Source of the DNA: Paenirhizobium naphthalenivorans
GTDB lineage: Bacteria > Pseudomonadota > Alphaproteobacteria > Rhizobiales > Rhizobiaceae
Direction of reading: 5' to 3'
Length of the DNA stretch: 64,000 bases
Assembly: GCF_007992095.1 (NCBI RefSeq)
Contig: NZ_BJZP01000002.1
Coordinates: 288,902 to 352,901, forward strand
The translations under genes and the position numbers were made by a program. This document shows, in pieces, positions 28,986 to 38,700 of the stretch. The notes beneath the pieces were generated by a model. The model did no database searches. It saw only the letters and a list, made by a program, of their open reading frames with translations, and was not told the DNA's origin. Position 1 is the first letter of the stretch, and every line of letters begins with the position of its first letter.

Positions 28986-30545
28986 TTATTTCGACGCCTG
29001 CCAGCTACCGCTGCCTCCACCCCATTTGTTGCTGCCCGACCACTGACCGGCGCCTGAAGTGCCGTCAACCCGACCGCTGACCGTGCCGTTGAACGGATAG
29101 GGCTTGGTCTCCTTGTAGAGCTTGCCCTGCAATACGCCCGTTGTCGGCGCGCTGAATGAGCCGTCAGCGTTGAGCGAACCGGAGAAACGCGCGGTGAAGC
29201 TGTCGCCTTCAAAGACACCCGAGATGGAGCCGGAGATCGACGAGCCGCTGACGACAAACGTGAGCGAACCGGATGCCTTGCCGGAGATGCGCCCATTATA
29301 CTGGCCGGCGAGATCGGCTGCGGTTTGCTCGGGCTCGACGGTCATGCCGCGACCGCTTGCGACCATCTTGCGGTAGTCATTGAACTCGGCGAGCTTGTTC
29401 TTGTACTCCGGCGAGTTAATCCCGTGCACCAGGCCGGTCGATAGGAGGCTCGCCATAGCCTTGATATGATTGCCGTCATGCGGATCAAGAACGCCATCCT
29501 TATTCAGCCGGTCCCTGATCATCTGGGTGAAGCGCCCAAGATTGTAGGGATGCTCTTTCCACCAGTCCTGCCCGTATTTTCCATAGGCAGCGGTGTCGAG
29601 CGCCTTCGTCATCAGATTGGCTTCGGCCTCCGCCTCGGCGCGGGCCTTTTCCACGACAGCGGCAGACTGTTCCTTCTTCGTGCGTGCAGCAAAGGTCTGG
29701 AAGATGTCGTCGATCACTTCCGCGTCGCTGGTCTGCGTCAACCGTTCGCGAACCGCATCGCTCGGTTCAGCGGTCGCCAAGCTTATGTCATCGGCCCGCT
29801 GGTCAGCCAGCTCGATCTTGCGATCACGAATGACCGAGGAGTAGAGCGGCAGCGTTTCCAGCCGATCACGAATCGCCTCGCGGGTGTGGTCGTCGCCCTT
29901 GGCGTATTCCTGGTACAACTCCTCGATCGTACTGTCGACGAACTTGCCCTTGGCGTAGGACACCACGCCTGCCGCCGTTTCGACGGCGGTGAATGCGGCG
30001 GCGGCAGGCGTTGCAGCAATGAACGCGCGGCCAAGATATTCATAGGCCGCTTGACGATCACCACCTGCCGCCTTGCCCAGCACATCGGCGGCCTCGTTGA
30101 CCTTGTCGACGTTTCCAAGAACACCAGCCATCTGCTTGCGTAGCGCCGGATCCTTGATGCCGCTCGCCAGCGTCTTGCCGAGAGCGACAGCGACTTCGTC
30201 AGTGGCGGCCTTCGCCTTTGCCGGATCACCGCTGGTCAGTGCGTCCGCGGCGTTTTCGGCGAATTTGTTGATCTCGTTGGCCGAGAGCGCGACCGTGCCG
30301 AGTTGGCGCACCAGCGCCTTGTCGGCGCCCGACTTGTAGAGTTTCTTGTAGAGCGCAACGATCGCCGCCCGCGACTGCGACTTGATCACCTCTTTCGCCT
30401 GTTCGTCGGCATAGTCGAGCGCAGCTTTCCTGGCGTCCTCCTGCCAGGTGGTGGGCGCCTGGGCGAGAGCGCCCGCCAGAGATGAAAGCGTGAGGGCAGA
30501 AGCGAGGAGAAAGGCACGCAATGTAAAGTGTGGCAAGGGGCTCAT
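28986..30545 (-). CDS. Exported protein with helical N-part and beta-rich C-terminal domain
   Basis: A 519-residue protein with a signal peptide (FLLASALTLSSLAGALAQA). About residues 30-350 are Ala/Lys/Glu-rich and predicted helical. About 410-519 form a Gly/Ser-rich, probably beta-stranded domain with repeating pieces such as GQYNGRISGKASGSLTF, GSISGVFEGDSFTARFSG and GTVSGRVDG. I do not recognise a named family. Its ATG overlaps the stop of the upstream SH3b protein (ATGA), so the two are co-translated and probably act together in the periplasm or at the outer surface. No catalytic motif is evident. Confidence 0.75.
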   Translation of the reverse strand: MSPLPHFTLRAFLLASALTLSSLAGALAQAPTTWQEDARKAALDYADEQAKEVIKSQSRAAIVALYKKLYKSGADKALVRQLGTVALSANEINKFAENAADALTSGDPAKAKAATDEVAVALGKTLASGIKDPALRKQMAGVLGNVDKVNEAADVLGKAAGGDRQAAYEYLGRAFIAATPAAAAFTAVETAAGVVSYAKGKFVDSTIEELYQEYAKGDDHTREAIRDRLETLPLYSSVIRDRKIELADQRADDISLATAEPSDAVRERLTQTSDAEVIDDIFQTFAARTKKEQSAAVVEKARAEAEAEANLMTKALDTAAYGKYGQDWWKEHPYNLGRFTQMIRDRLNKDGVLDPHDGNHIKAMASLLSTGLVHGINSPEYKNKLAEFNDYRKMVASGRGMTVEPEQTAADLAGQYNGRISGKASGSLTFVVSGSSISGSISGVFEGDSFTARFSGSLNADGSFSAPTTGVLQGKLYKETKPYPFNGTVSGRVDGTSGAGQWSGSNKWGGGSGSWQASK

Positions 30546-32533
30546 TTCGGGTCCTCCTCCAGTTCGCTGAGATCAAGACCGGCGAAAGGATCGTCACCAC
30601 TCGCCGGCGCGGCTATCTCAGCCTCGCTCCCCTCAGGCGGAGCCAAGGTCTCGTCGAGGCTCGCCAGCACCATTTCGAACAGCGGAAGGCCGTCCGCCAG
30701 CGGCTCACCAAAAGCGCGGTAGGCAAGTGTCAGCCGGGCACCGCCGCCGCGCGGCTCATCGAAGAATATCTGCCGCCCGACCATGCGCCCCTGGCTCAGT
30801 TCCAGCACGGTCGCCGGCCGTCCCAGCACGACGGTGAAGTCTATCGATGCAACATCGTCGCTCGGCATCGGCAGGTCCCTAGGCCAAAATGACAGAGCGA
30901 TCTGCGCTCCACCATCCGGCCGTGACATGACGATCCCGCCAGCGATACCCTCGTCCGGCTTGATCTGCCAGCCGGTCGGCACCTCTACCGAGACGCGACC
31001 GACCCACGCGCGACGTTCCTCGTCCGCCACAGCCACGTCGGCGGTTGTATCGCCATCATCCTCCCCGGCTTCAGCCGGAGCCGCATCGGGCACCGCCACC
31101 GCCTGGCTCTGCGGCATGGGCAACCCAATGGGCGCATCGCCACCGGCCTTTATCTTCATGTCCGGCGATGCCGTCGCGATCGTCAAGCTGTCGAGAATCC
31201 GGTCGAAGTCGCGATCGCCGCCGCCCAGGCGGATACCGCCGGTCGCCTCGAACAGAAAATGCAGGCGCTTCTTGTCGGCGCGGCCTTCGTCCAGTGTCAC
31301 ACTCAATGTCTCCACGTCCCCGATCTTGGAGTGGATCCACAGCGCCGGCTTGCCGGCCACCTTGATCTTGCGGTTGGAGACGATGTCGTCATAACCGAGC
31401 AGCGGCTCGTCCGGGAACCACCACCAAACCATCAATCCCCGCTTGTCGTCCGGGGCCCTGAGGACGAGCGTGTTGCCGTTGACAGAAGCCGTCCAATCCT
31501 GTGGCGCCTTGAGCGTAAAGCCCTCGAAAGAATGCTCTTTCCAGCCATCGGTATCTGCCTTAGCGACCGTCGTAGCGGCCCCGCCTGAGCGGACACCATC
31601 CGCGTCCGGGGCCGTGCTCGCACTCTCAACAGCCTCAGCCGAGGTGCGCAGCGACTGCGCCATGCGCGCGGCCATCGGGTCCAGCCTGGCCTTCAAACTC
31701 TTGGCATAGCTGATCTCGAAGGTGTGGATCACTGCGCCGCCGTCGCTCAGCACGACCTTTCGCAGGAAGAAGTCACCGCCGCGGAAGCCGGAATGCAAAT
31801 ACCAATTATCGCCCTTGCGCTGCTGGGTGACCTTTTCGTCGTCGCCGAGGCCCGCCAGATGCTCTTCGATCAACTCGTCGAGCGTACTGTCGAACACATT
31901 GTGCGTGGCAAAGACGATGAAACGTGCCGAGCCGTCCCGCGCTTCGAAACTGCGCCCGTCGTCGTTCTCCGGCGGCGGCAGCATGCGGAACATTGGCGCC
32001 GAATAGTCGATCTGTGTGCCGAAACGGTCGTTGCGATAGGTAATCCAATTGCTGGCCATGGGATCGACAGGAACATCGGCAGCATCCTGCCCGAAGGTAG
32101 CCCGATTGGTCTGCTGCACCCCGGTGGCGGGATAATCTGGCGGCACCAGACCGGGCTGACTCAAATCAGTCGGAGGCATCTCCGGCAGCGGCATGTCGGC
32201 CTGTTCCATGTCGGAATGCCCCGTATCCGGCGGCGGGCCGTCGAAGCCCCCGCCGGGTGGCGCTCCTCCAAAGATATAGGCATCATAGGCCCAGCCACGC
32301 GTACCGTCCTGCAACTGGACATTCAGCCAACGGCCGTCTCGCCCGATAACGGTAAGATAGGTTCCCGGCCCCATTGGCAGGATCATCCGGTAACCCGAAC
32401 CGGGCCCGGAGCGCAGCGCCAGGAAATTGTCCCCCGCCGGATTGAGCCCCCCGACATAGTCGGCCCTTGCGGGTGTGCCCGCAAGCGATGCCACGAAAAT
32501 GGTGCAGAGCCAGAATATGCGATGCCGATCCAC
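30542..32533 (-). CDS. Exported SH3b-domain protein with three PsbP/Mog1-like repeats
   Basis: 663 residues from GTG 32533, which follows AGGGGG at seven bases; ATG 32569 is possible but has no ribosome-binding site. A signal peptide (IFWLCTIFVASLAGTPARA) leads to an SH3b domain (about 25-85: NFLALRSGPGSGYRMI, GWAYDAYIF), a Pro/Gly-rich linker, and then three related domains. These begin near WITYRNDRFGTQIDYSAP, WKEHSFEGFTLKAPQDW and WVGRVSVEVPTGWQIKP; each combines a stretch of beta strands with a later helix. SH3b domains often bind peptidoglycan, which suggests a cell-wall-associated role. It is coupled to the downstream exported protein. Confidence 0.75.
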   Translation of the reverse strand: MDRHRIFWLCTIFVASLAGTPARADYVGGLNPAGDNFLALRSGPGSGYRMILPMGPGTYLTVIGRDGRWLNVQLQDGTRGWAYDAYIFGGAPPGGGFDGPPPDTGHSDMEQADMPLPEMPPTDLSQPGLVPPDYPATGVQQTNRATFGQDAADVPVDPMASNWITYRNDRFGTQIDYSAPMFRMLPPPENDDGRSFEARDGSARFIVFATHNVFDSTLDELIEEHLAGLGDDEKVTQQRKGDNWYLHSGFRGGDFFLRKVVLSDGGAVIHTFEISYAKSLKARLDPMAARMAQSLRTSAEAVESASTAPDADGVRSGGAATTVAKADTDGWKEHSFEGFTLKAPQDWTASVNGNTLVLRAPDDKRGLMVWWWFPDEPLLGYDDIVSNRKIKVAGKPALWIHSKIGDVETLSVTLDEGRADKKRLHFLFEATGGIRLGGGDRDFDRILDSLTIATASPDMKIKAGGDAPIGLPMPQSQAVAVPDAAPAEAGEDDGDTTADVAVADEERRAWVGRVSVEVPTGWQIKPDEGIAGGIVMSRPDGGAQIALSFWPRDLPMPSDDVASIDFTVVLGRPATVLELSQGRMVGRQIFFDEPRGGGARLTLAYRAFGEPLADGLPLFEMVLASLDETLAPPEGSEAEIAAPASGDDPFAGLDLSELEEDPK

Positions 32534-32736
32534 GATGCGTCCCCCTCGACCGGATCGTTCCCCCCGCATGACATTAGTCGCAAAGGCACACCCCGGTTCA
32601 TCTGACGATAACCCAGAATAACTATGCGCCTTCGCGGCGAAAGATAATTGATTGAAGTCAACTGTGGACAGCGAAAGACGGGCCGGCGCGCAAGGCACTG
32701 GCCTGCCTGAACCGTCGATTAGCCGGATACCGCGCC

Positions 32737-33762
32737 TTAGGCCTCAAGCCCCTTCAGCACATTGGCGACATTCAATCCGATCTCCGGCACGCCGTAGCCG
32801 CCTTCCATGACAGTGAGGACTGGCAGGCCGCTGGCGGCGATCAGTTCGCCCATGCGGATGAAGTCGGGGCTCTTGAGTTTGAAAAAGCTGATCGGGTCCT
32901 GCTCGAAGGTGTCGACACCGAGCGAAACGACGATCGCCTCGGCGCCATAGACTTTGATCCGCTTCAGCGCATCCGCGAGCGCCGCCGACCAGGCTTCCCA
33001 TGGCGTGCCTGCCGGCATCGGGTAATTGGCGTTCAGCCCCTCGCCTTCGCCCTCGCCGGTCTCGTCGGCATAACCGAGGAAGTAAGGAAACGCCTCGGCC
33101 GGATCCCCGTGCAGCGAGGCGAAGAAAATATCGCCGCGATTGTAGGTAATGTCCTGGGTGCCGTTGCCGTGGTGGAAGTCGACATCAAGGATCGCCACTT
33201 TCTTCGCACCATGATCGAGAAGACGCTGGGCAGCGACCGCGGCGTTGTTGATGAAGCAATAGCCACCAAACAGGTCCATCCCGGCATGGTGGCCCGGCGG
33301 GCGGCAGAGCGAGAAGGCAAGGCGGTTGCCGGCGTTCAGCCAATCCGCACCGGAAAGCGCCACGTCCATCGAGGCGATCGCCGCCTCATAGGTGCCAGCA
33401 GTGATCGCCGTTTCGACAGAATTGGCATAATAACCAACCGCCCCGTCGATATTGTTGGGTGCCCGCATGCCGCTGCGACGATAAGCAAAGGCCGTCGGAA
33501 TCGCCTCGCCGGGATAACCCGCGGCGCTCCAGCGCTCCCAGCAGGTACGCAGGAACTCGAGATAGTCGGCGCCATGCACCTTGAGCGCTGTATCGAGACC
33601 GTGCTCAGCTGGCGCGACGACATCGCTGAAGCCTGCCTCCTTCACCGCCTCCAGGATCCATTCGGCACGGAACGGCCCCTCGAACGGCTTGACCAACAGG
33701 CCGCCGTGCAACTCGGTCTTGGCGTCGCGCAGCTTGTGCTTTTCGGAATAGATGACCCGCAT
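32737..33762 (-). CDS. aphA: Acetylpolyamine amidohydrolase (class II histone deacetylase fold)
   Basis: A 341-residue zinc hydrolase. ATG 33762 gives the conserved opening RVIYSEKHKLRDAKTELHGG, shared with the acetylpolyamine amidohydrolases. Active-site residues: the double His in CRPPGHHAGMDLFGG, zinc ligands Asp and His in ILDVDFHHGNGTQ, and Asp in SLGVDTFEQDP, with the late Gly-rich EGGYGVPEIGLN. It removes acetyl groups from acetylated putrescine, cadaverine or longer polyamines, probably in the cytoplasm. The gene stands alone. ATG at about 33807 is a weaker alternative. Confidence 0.9.
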   Translation of the reverse strand: MRVIYSEKHKLRDAKTELHGGLLVKPFEGPFRAEWILEAVKEAGFSDVVAPAEHGLDTALKVHGADYLEFLRTCWERWSAAGYPGEAIPTAFAYRRSGMRAPNNIDGAVGYYANSVETAITAGTYEAAIASMDVALSGADWLNAGNRLAFSLCRPPGHHAGMDLFGGYCFINNAAVAAQRLLDHGAKKVAILDVDFHHGNGTQDITYNRGDIFFASLHGDPAEAFPYFLGYADETGEGEGEGLNANYPMPAGTPWEAWSAALADALKRIKVYGAEAIVVSLGVDTFEQDPISFFKLKSPDFIRMGELIAASGLPVLTVMEGGYGVPEIGLNVANVLKGLEA

Positions 33763-33881
33763 GTTCGTTGACGTTCCCTCGTTGTCCTTGACGATAGGTA
33801 ACGCCATCCACGCCGGCTCGGCAAGACAGGCTAGCGGCAATTTTCGGTCGAATGACCAGTTTTTATCCGACCGGATACCGA

Positions 33882-34268
33882 TCACCTGACGAGGTTGATT
33901 TCCTCGGTCTCGCCACCAGTGCAAGTGTAGCAGCAATCAGAGCAGTTTTCGGCATTGTTTGGACCGGTTCCCCAATAGGTACCCTCATCGCCGGAGATCC
34001 AAGCACCGTAGCAGATGGATTCGCCCTCCTTGCATGAGAGCGGGATTTCCTTGGTCTCGCCGTCGTCGAGATAATAGACTTCGTTGCCGCCCGGCCAGAC
34101 GTGATCGCGATCCTGGCTGTAGAGTTCAACCTCGACGGCGTTCGGATGGCTGTTACGCATGACGAAGGTCACGTCGGCGGCGACGGCCGGCAGAGTGCCC
34201 CCTACAAACGTGCCGGCAAGAAAGACAAGGGCCGCCGCGCGGCGAAGGCCATGAGAAAGCAATGTCAT
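33882..34268 (-). CDS. Small Cys-rich exported protein of unknown function
   Basis: A 128-residue protein from ATG 34268. A signal peptide (AAALVFLAGTFVGGTLPAVA) is followed by about 95 mature residues with six cysteines: two in SCKEGESICYG and four in ENCSDCCYTCTGG. The CSDCCYTC cluster could be disulfide-bonded or bind metal. The mature domain opens with VTFVMRNSHPNAVEVELYSQ and looks beta-rich. No named family is recognised. It lies between aphA and the GNAT/XRE operon with moderate gaps on each side. Confidence 0.65.
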   Translation of the reverse strand: MTLLSHGLRRAAALVFLAGTFVGGTLPAVAADVTFVMRNSHPNAVEVELYSQDRDHVWPGGNEVYYLDDGETKEIPLSCKEGESICYGAWISGDEGTYWGTGPNNAENCSDCCYTCTGGETEEINLVR

Positions 34269-34362
34269 CGGATATACCCCCAGTTCTGTCAGCCCGAGAG
34301 GCCGGACCTTGTCATTGCTAGCACGGCATTCCGGGTCCTGGGAGAGCTTGCGCACCTCAGGG

Positions 34363-34914
34363 TCAGACGTTTTTTGGGTCGACTGCAAGGGGTTCGCCGA
34401 GTTGCTTGTAGAAGATCGTCGTGTCGCAATAGCGTCCGTCGGGAAATAGCGCGTAGTTCGGGATCACCCCAGCACGGCTCCAGCCGAGCCGCTCGTAGAT
34501 CCTCTCCGCCGGCTCACCAGTGGCGGTATCGAGCACAAGTAGTGTCCGCCCTGCCTTTGACGCCACCTCTTCGGCCGCCATCATCAACAACCGCGACAGG
34601 CCGAGCCCACGTGCGCGTCGATGCACCAAAAGCTTCATCAAGTCGCCCCGGTGCGGCTGGTTAGGCTTGGTGGCAAGCCCCACCTGCACCGTGCCGATGA
34701 CCCTTGCTTGCTCGTCCTCGGCCACCAGCAGGAATAGCTCTCCATGCCCGACCGCGGTCGCCACATCCTGCCAGAAGGGAATGGCGTTCTCTGGCCGATA
34801 GGGAGACATGAAGCCGAGCGAGGCACCGCCCTCGACGCAGTCGGCAAGCACGTCGCAGAGATCCGGCAGGGCGGACAGGGCTTCTTCTTCGTTCAACAGG
34901 CGAATGGTGGTCAT
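34363..34914 (-). CDS. GNAT family N-acetyltransferase
   Basis: A 183-residue acetyltransferase from ATG 34914, which has GGAG upstream. The acetyl-CoA loop is in RARGLGLSRLLMMAAEEVAS, preceded by GDLMKLLVHRR, the beta4 strand. The C-terminal part LGWSRAGVIPNYALFPDG is typical for this subgroup. It lies 31 bases after the XRE-cupin regulator, so they form an operon. Such regulator-plus-acetyltransferase pairs are frequent in rhizobia; the target amine is unknown. Confidence 0.88.
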   Translation of the reverse strand: MTTIRLLNEEEALSALPDLCDVLADCVEGGASLGFMSPYRPENAIPFWQDVATAVGHGELFLLVAEDEQARVIGTVQVGLATKPNQPHRGDLMKLLVHRRARGLGLSRLLMMAAEEVASKAGRTLLVLDTATGEPAERIYERLGWSRAGVIPNYALFPDGRYCDTTIFYKQLGEPLAVDPKNV

Positions 34915-34945
34915 CGGCGGCTCCGGAAATAGCGGAAAGGACACG

Positions 34946-35524
34946 TTAGCGTTGGCCGAGATCAATAATCACGGCATAGCGGGCGGGCTTGTCGGTTGGG
35001 TTCCTGAACCCGTGGACATCGCCGACATTCATGAAAAGACAGTCACCGGGCAGAAGGCGGTGCGCCGTCTCGCCGACGACCAGCTCCATCTCGCCCTCGA
35101 ACAACCAGACATGCTGCATCTGGTTGTGGCTCGCTTGCTGACCGGGAAAGCGCACCTCGGCAGCGGCCGGAAACTCGACCTCCACCACATCAACTCTGGA
35201 ACCCGTACCTCCGGGCGAAACGACACGTCGCAGATAGCCGCTTTCGGGATCGCGCCAGACGGGCTGGTCGCCCCGCCGCGCCAGCGGCGAAGTCACCTCG
35301 CCCTCGGATGCGAAGAAAACTGAAAGAGACGTGCCGAGCGCCGAACACAGCCGCGCCAGAAGCGCCGCCGTCGGACTGGCCTCGCCACGTTCGACCCGGG
35401 AGATCATCGCCCGACTGACACCAGAGAGCTCGGCCAACTGGTCGAGCGTCAGTTTTTGATCGGAACGCAGTCGTCTGATGCGTTCACCGACGGCCTTTTC
35501 GAAGTGAAGATCAACATTTTCCAT
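34946..35524 (-). CDS. XRE family regulator with C-terminal cupin
   Basis: A 192-residue protein. The HTH (about 12-66) reads LTLDQLAELSGVSRAMISRV with the family follow-up ERGEASPTAALLARLCSALG. A cupin_2 domain (about 110-190) follows with HVWLFEGEMELVVGETAHRL and GDCLFMNVGDVHGFRN; this is a sensor domain in regulators such as PuuR. It is co-transcribed with the GNAT gene and divergent from the giant octapeptide gene. Confidence 0.92.
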   Translation of the reverse strand: MENVDLHFEKAVGERIRRLRSDQKLTLDQLAELSGVSRAMISRVERGEASPTAALLARLCSALGTSLSVFFASEGEVTSPLARRGDQPVWRDPESGYLRRVVSPGGTGSRVDVVEVEFPAAAEVRFPGQQASHNQMQHVWLFEGEMELVVGETAHRLLPGDCLFMNVGDVHGFRNPTDKPARYAVIIDLGQR

Positions 35525-35785
35525 TATTAGAGATTTTCATTCCCTTATATTGGAGTCAAGCGATCAATGTAGAAAACCGCAATAGCTCCAGTCTCGGGCA
35601 AGCCAACTCGCCTTTAGCTTGTGAGCCTATAGGCCGAGGTGCGTTCGGCGGAGACCAGACACGGCGATACTCGGCTTGAGCCGTATCCGAGCCGGGGCCT
35701 CAAGCCCGAATGTACGTCGTTTCCGCAGCAAGCGTTGGCAATGTGAGTTGATTAGACAAACGTTTAGAACCAAGGGTTTTCAAGT
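35525..35785. other. Divergent intergenic region before the giant gene
   Basis: 261 bases hold the promoters of the XRE-cupin operon and of the giant octapeptide gene. AAGGG lies 11 bases before the ATG at 35786. I see no clear -35/-10 pair for the giant gene, no riboswitch and no small ORF with protein-like composition. The XRE regulator may bind here, but no convincing palindrome was found. Confidence 0.4.
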
Positions 35786-38700
35786 ATGACCTCGACCATT
35801 TCCTCCTTGAGTGTCAGTCAGATCAAGTCGCTTTCGACCACGGCAGTCGCCGCCTGGACGACGGAGGATGCAGCGGCGCTTTCCACCCAACAGATCAACG
35901 CACTTTCTTCGGCTCAGGTCGCAGCTCTGGACGCGGAGGATGTCGATGTCCTCAGCTCCGCACAGCTCGGCGCCATCTCGCAAACTTCGATCGTTGGCCT
36001 CACACTCGACCAATTGGCCGTTTTGGACAAATATGACATCGAAAGCTTGGGCACCAAACAAGTCGCGGCACTCACCACCAAGCAGGTCGGCGGCCTGACA
36101 ACAGTTCAGGTGGAAGCCTTGAGCTCGTCTCAGGTCAGTGCCCTTAGCGCGTTGCAGTTGTCGTTCCTGAGCGCCGAGGACCTCGAAACTTTCTCGACCG
36201 CCGACATGGCGGCGATCACCGGCCGGGCCATATCAGGCCTGACCACGGACACCATTGCGGCGCTATCCACCGATCAGATCGCCGCACTTAGCACGAGTGC
36301 CATCGCAGGCCTGTCAGCTACGCAAATCGCCGCCCTTTCCCCCGAGCAGACCGAGGTACTTTCCACCGCCCAGGTAAGGGCGCTGAGCTCTAGGCAGATT
36401 GCGGCCTTGGGAGCGGACAATGTCGCCGCGTTGTCCACCGATCAGATTGCGGCCTTGAACACGACTGCGATCCCGGGCCTGACTGCCGATCAGATTACAG
36501 CCATGTCGAGCGAGCAAGTCGAGGCGCTTTCCACCACTCAGGTGAAAGTGCTGAACGCACTCCAGGTCGCGGCGCTGGGAGCGGACGACATCGCAACCTT
36601 CTCGACCGACGAAATCGCGGCGATCACCAGCCGGGCCATCGGCTCCCTGACCACGGACACCTTTGCAGCGCTATCCAGCGATCAGATCGCCGCCCTCGCG
36701 ACCAGTGCCGTCGCGAGCCTGTCGACCGCACAGATCGCCATCTTGTCCGCCGACCAGACCGCAGCACTTTCCACCGCCCAGGTTAAGGCGCTGAGCTCCA
36801 GGCAGATTGCGGCGCTGGGGACGGACAATGTCGCGCTATTGTCTACCGATCAGGTTGTCGCGCTAAGCTCAAGTACGGTCGCGGGTCTGACCACTGGTCA
36901 GATAACAACCTTGTCAACCGCCCAGGTCGAAGCACTCTCGTCCGCGCAGGTGAAAGCACTGAGTTCGATCCAGCTCGCGGCCCTGGGAGTGGACGACCTC
37001 ACCACCTTTTCGACAGCAGATATTGCGGCCATCACCAATCGATCTGTTAGCGCGCTGACCACCGACGCTCTTGCGGCGCTGTCCACCGATCAGATCGCAG
37101 CGCTTGGCACGAGTGCCATTGCCAGCATGACGACCAAACAGTTCGCCGCCTTGTCCTCCAGCCAGGCCGAGGCGCTGACCTCGGTCCAGATCAAGGTCAT
37201 GAGCTCAGCACAGCTTGCCGCGCTTGGTGCGGACAAGATCGCAACCTTCTCGACAGCCGAGATCGCGGCCATCACCAATAGGGCCGTTTCAGGCCTGACC
37301 ACGGATACTATCGCGACGCTGTCGACTGACCAAATAGCCGCCTTCAGTACGAGCGCAATCGCAAGCCTGACAACCATACAGATCGCCGCCTTGTCCACCG
37401 ACCAAGCCGAGGCCCTTTCCGCCGTTCAAGTAAAAGTGCTGAGTTCGGCCCAACTTGCTGCACTTGACGAAGACGATATCGCCACATTTTCGACCACCGA
37501 CATCGCAGCCATCACCAACAGGGCCGTGTCGGGGCTGAACAAATACGTCATCCAGGCGCTGTCCACGGATCAGGTTGCAGCCCTGACCACCAGTGCGATC
37601 GCCAGCATGACGACCATACAGATCGCCGCCCTATCCACCGACCAGGCTGCTGCGCTATCCCTGGCCCAGATCGGGACGCTCAACTCAGCGCAGGTCGCGG
37701 CTTTGAGCAAGGACAATATCGCGTCATTGTCCACGGCCCAGGTTGCAGCCTTGAGCACCAAGGCCATCCAGAAACTGAGCACCGACCAGATCGAAGCCAT
37801 GTCCGCAGACCAGGTCGAGGCCCTCCGCTCCGGTCAGGTCGCTGCTCTCACCTCCACCCAGCTCGGCGCTTTGGGTGCAGATGATATCGCAACCTTCTCG
37901 ACCTCCGATATCGCATCGATCACCTCCTCGGCCATTTCGGGACTGCGACTGGACGTCGTTACGGCGCTTTCCTCCGACCAGGTTGCAGCTTTGAGCGCCA
38001 GGACCGCAGCGAAACTGACTACGGCTCAGATCGAAGCCATGTCCAGCGCTCAGGTCCAGGCCTTCTCCTCCACACAGATCGCCGCTCTTACCTCAACGCA
38101 GCTGACCGCTCTGGATGCGGAGGACATCTCCACATTCTCGACAGCCGATATCGCTGCGATCACCTTGAGGGCAATATCGGGATTGTCCTCAGACGCCATC
38201 GCGGCACTTTCCAGCGAACAGCTTGCCGCCCTGACCACGGCGGGCATGGCTGGACTGAGCACTGATCAGATCGACACCCTGAGAACCGACCAAGTCGCTG
38301 TCTTGAGCACCAAGCAAGTCGAGGTGCTGAGTTCGAAGCAGGTCGCGGCGTTGAGCACCGAGAACATCGCGGCCCTGTCGCTGGAAAAGATTGCAGCTCT
38401 GGGCACGGCTGGCATTCTGGGACTGAACGCCGATCAGATCGCGGCCTTGAGCACCAGCCAAATCTCCTCCTTAAGCACCAAGCAAATTGCCGTTCTGACC
38501 TCCGTGCAGGTCGCCGCCTTGAGCACGGCCGATGTGGCAACCCTCTCGACCGGCCAGATCGCCGCACTGGGTACCGCTGGCGTTACGGGTCTCACCACCA
38601 AGCAGATCGACGTTTTGAACGCGGCTCAGATGGAGGCCTTGACGACCGCCCAGATCGCCGCTCTCAGCGCGATGCAGCTTGCCACCCTGAATACGGATGA

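Noticed and set aside
35786..36000. Giant protein as a LapA-type adhesin cut by the BTLCP protease of the window
   Set aside because: No di-Ala LapG cleavage motif (TAAG/PAAG type) or retention domain occurs near its N-terminus, and the genes are 11 kb apart.
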